In this document: piece by piece, positions 63,831 through 64,000 of the stretch
Numbering within the stretch: position 1 is the stretch's first letter
Layout of the letters: every line of letters starts with the position of its first letter
Assembly: GCF_051379705.1 (NCBI RefSeq)
Contig: NZ_CP179868.1
Coordinates: 2,046,001 to 2,110,000, forward strand
Length of the DNA: 64,000 nucleotides
Direction: 5' to 3'
From: Ekhidna sp051379705
GTDB lineage: Bacteria > Bacteroidota > Bacteroidia > Cytophagales > Cyclobacteriaceae
Translations under genes and position numbers: made by a program
The notes under the pieces: model-generated
Told to the model about the DNA's origin: nothing
Database searches by the model: none
Seen by the model: only the letters and a program-made list of their open reading frames with translations

Positions 63831-64000
63831 ATGACTTCCTCAAATTACAAACGCGCAATCATTGGATTCATCTTGGTATTCATTGGAGGGATTTTTCTGC
63901 TTGACAATCTGGGGTTTGATATCGACATCCCGTATTATCTCTTTTCCTGGCCCGCTATTTTTGTTGTCTTTGGAGTTATAAACCTTCTCTCTGGTAATGG
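63831..64000 (+). CDS. LiaF-like membrane protein (start only)
   Basis: The ATG at 63831 opens a frame that runs off the right edge after 56 codons. It has two membrane segments: 'AIIGFILVFIGGIFLLDNLG' and 'PAIFVVFGVIN', the latter following 'IDIPYYLFSW'. This pattern is typical of the LiaF transmembrane (DUF5668-like) region of envelope-stress proteins in Bacteroidota. The C-terminal part is outside the window. Confidence 0.7.
   Translation, partial: MTSSNYKRAIIGFILVFIGGIFLLDNLGFDIDIPYYLFSWPAIFVVFGVINLLSGN

Overview
The window looks like chromosomal DNA from a marine-type Cytophagales member of the Bacteroidota. This placement is an inference from gene content; no rRNA or marker phylogeny is available here. 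The evidence is: several start-proximal matches to the Bacteroidota -7 promoter box TAnnTTTG; many short lipoprotein signals; a DUF5687-type ABC permease; OmpA proteins carrying PD40 propellers and carboxypeptidase-regulatory domains; a DUF6503-type lipoprotein; and repeated PadR plus 'permease prefix domain 2' cassettes. No tRNA, rRNA, CRISPR array, transposase or prophage gene was seen, and no gene-free stretch exceeds about 300 bases.

Layout. Bases 1-7400 carry secreted and envelope proteins: a LamG/Ig-like surface protein running off the left edge, a secreted TPR-CHAT protein, a PD40 propeller protein and two small lipoproteins. Bases 7582-21076 are an accessory-looking array: three PadR regulators drive four long MacB/FtsX-type permeases. 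One permease is broken by a single-base frameshift and is followed by a 27-codon stump of a further permease. An LRR protein and an unknown protein sit inside the array. A further PadR-permease cassette lies at 59625-62577. None of these permeases has an ATPase gene beside it.

Bases 21157-30925 hold mostly housekeeping genes: endonuclease III with an ECF sigma factor and a small possible anti-sigma protein; a subclass B1 metallo-beta-lactamase overlapping uvrA by one base; a TerB-like protein; an ABC ATPase with a DUF5687-like permease; and tpiA-prmA. Bases 30980-48265 are rich in envelope biogenesis genes: a 1649-residue secreted protein with a Trp/Asp-rich repeat tract, an M20 dipeptidase, DsbD, an M23 endopeptidase, two OmpA-family proteins, an aldehyde dehydrogenase, a lipoprotein and an AsmA-like protein. 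Bases 48286-53694 (minus strand) are the rod-shape operon mreB-mreC-mreD-mrdA-rodA.

Bases 53783-57364 pair a TAXI-type binding lipoprotein with a divergently transcribed CASTOR/POLLUX-like channel, followed by a 57-residue small ORF. The right end has gdhA, a methyltransferase, the last PadR-permease cassette, an Hsp20-like protein, a secreted barrel-like protein and the start of a LiaF-like membrane protein.

The observations most worth following are: the PadR-permease family, with candidate direct-repeat operators that track the PadR recognition helix; the frameshifted permease and adjacent stump; the binding-protein/channel pair around a GTGTCA palindrome; and several convergent gene pairs that share stop-codon bases or bury a terminator in the opposing gene.
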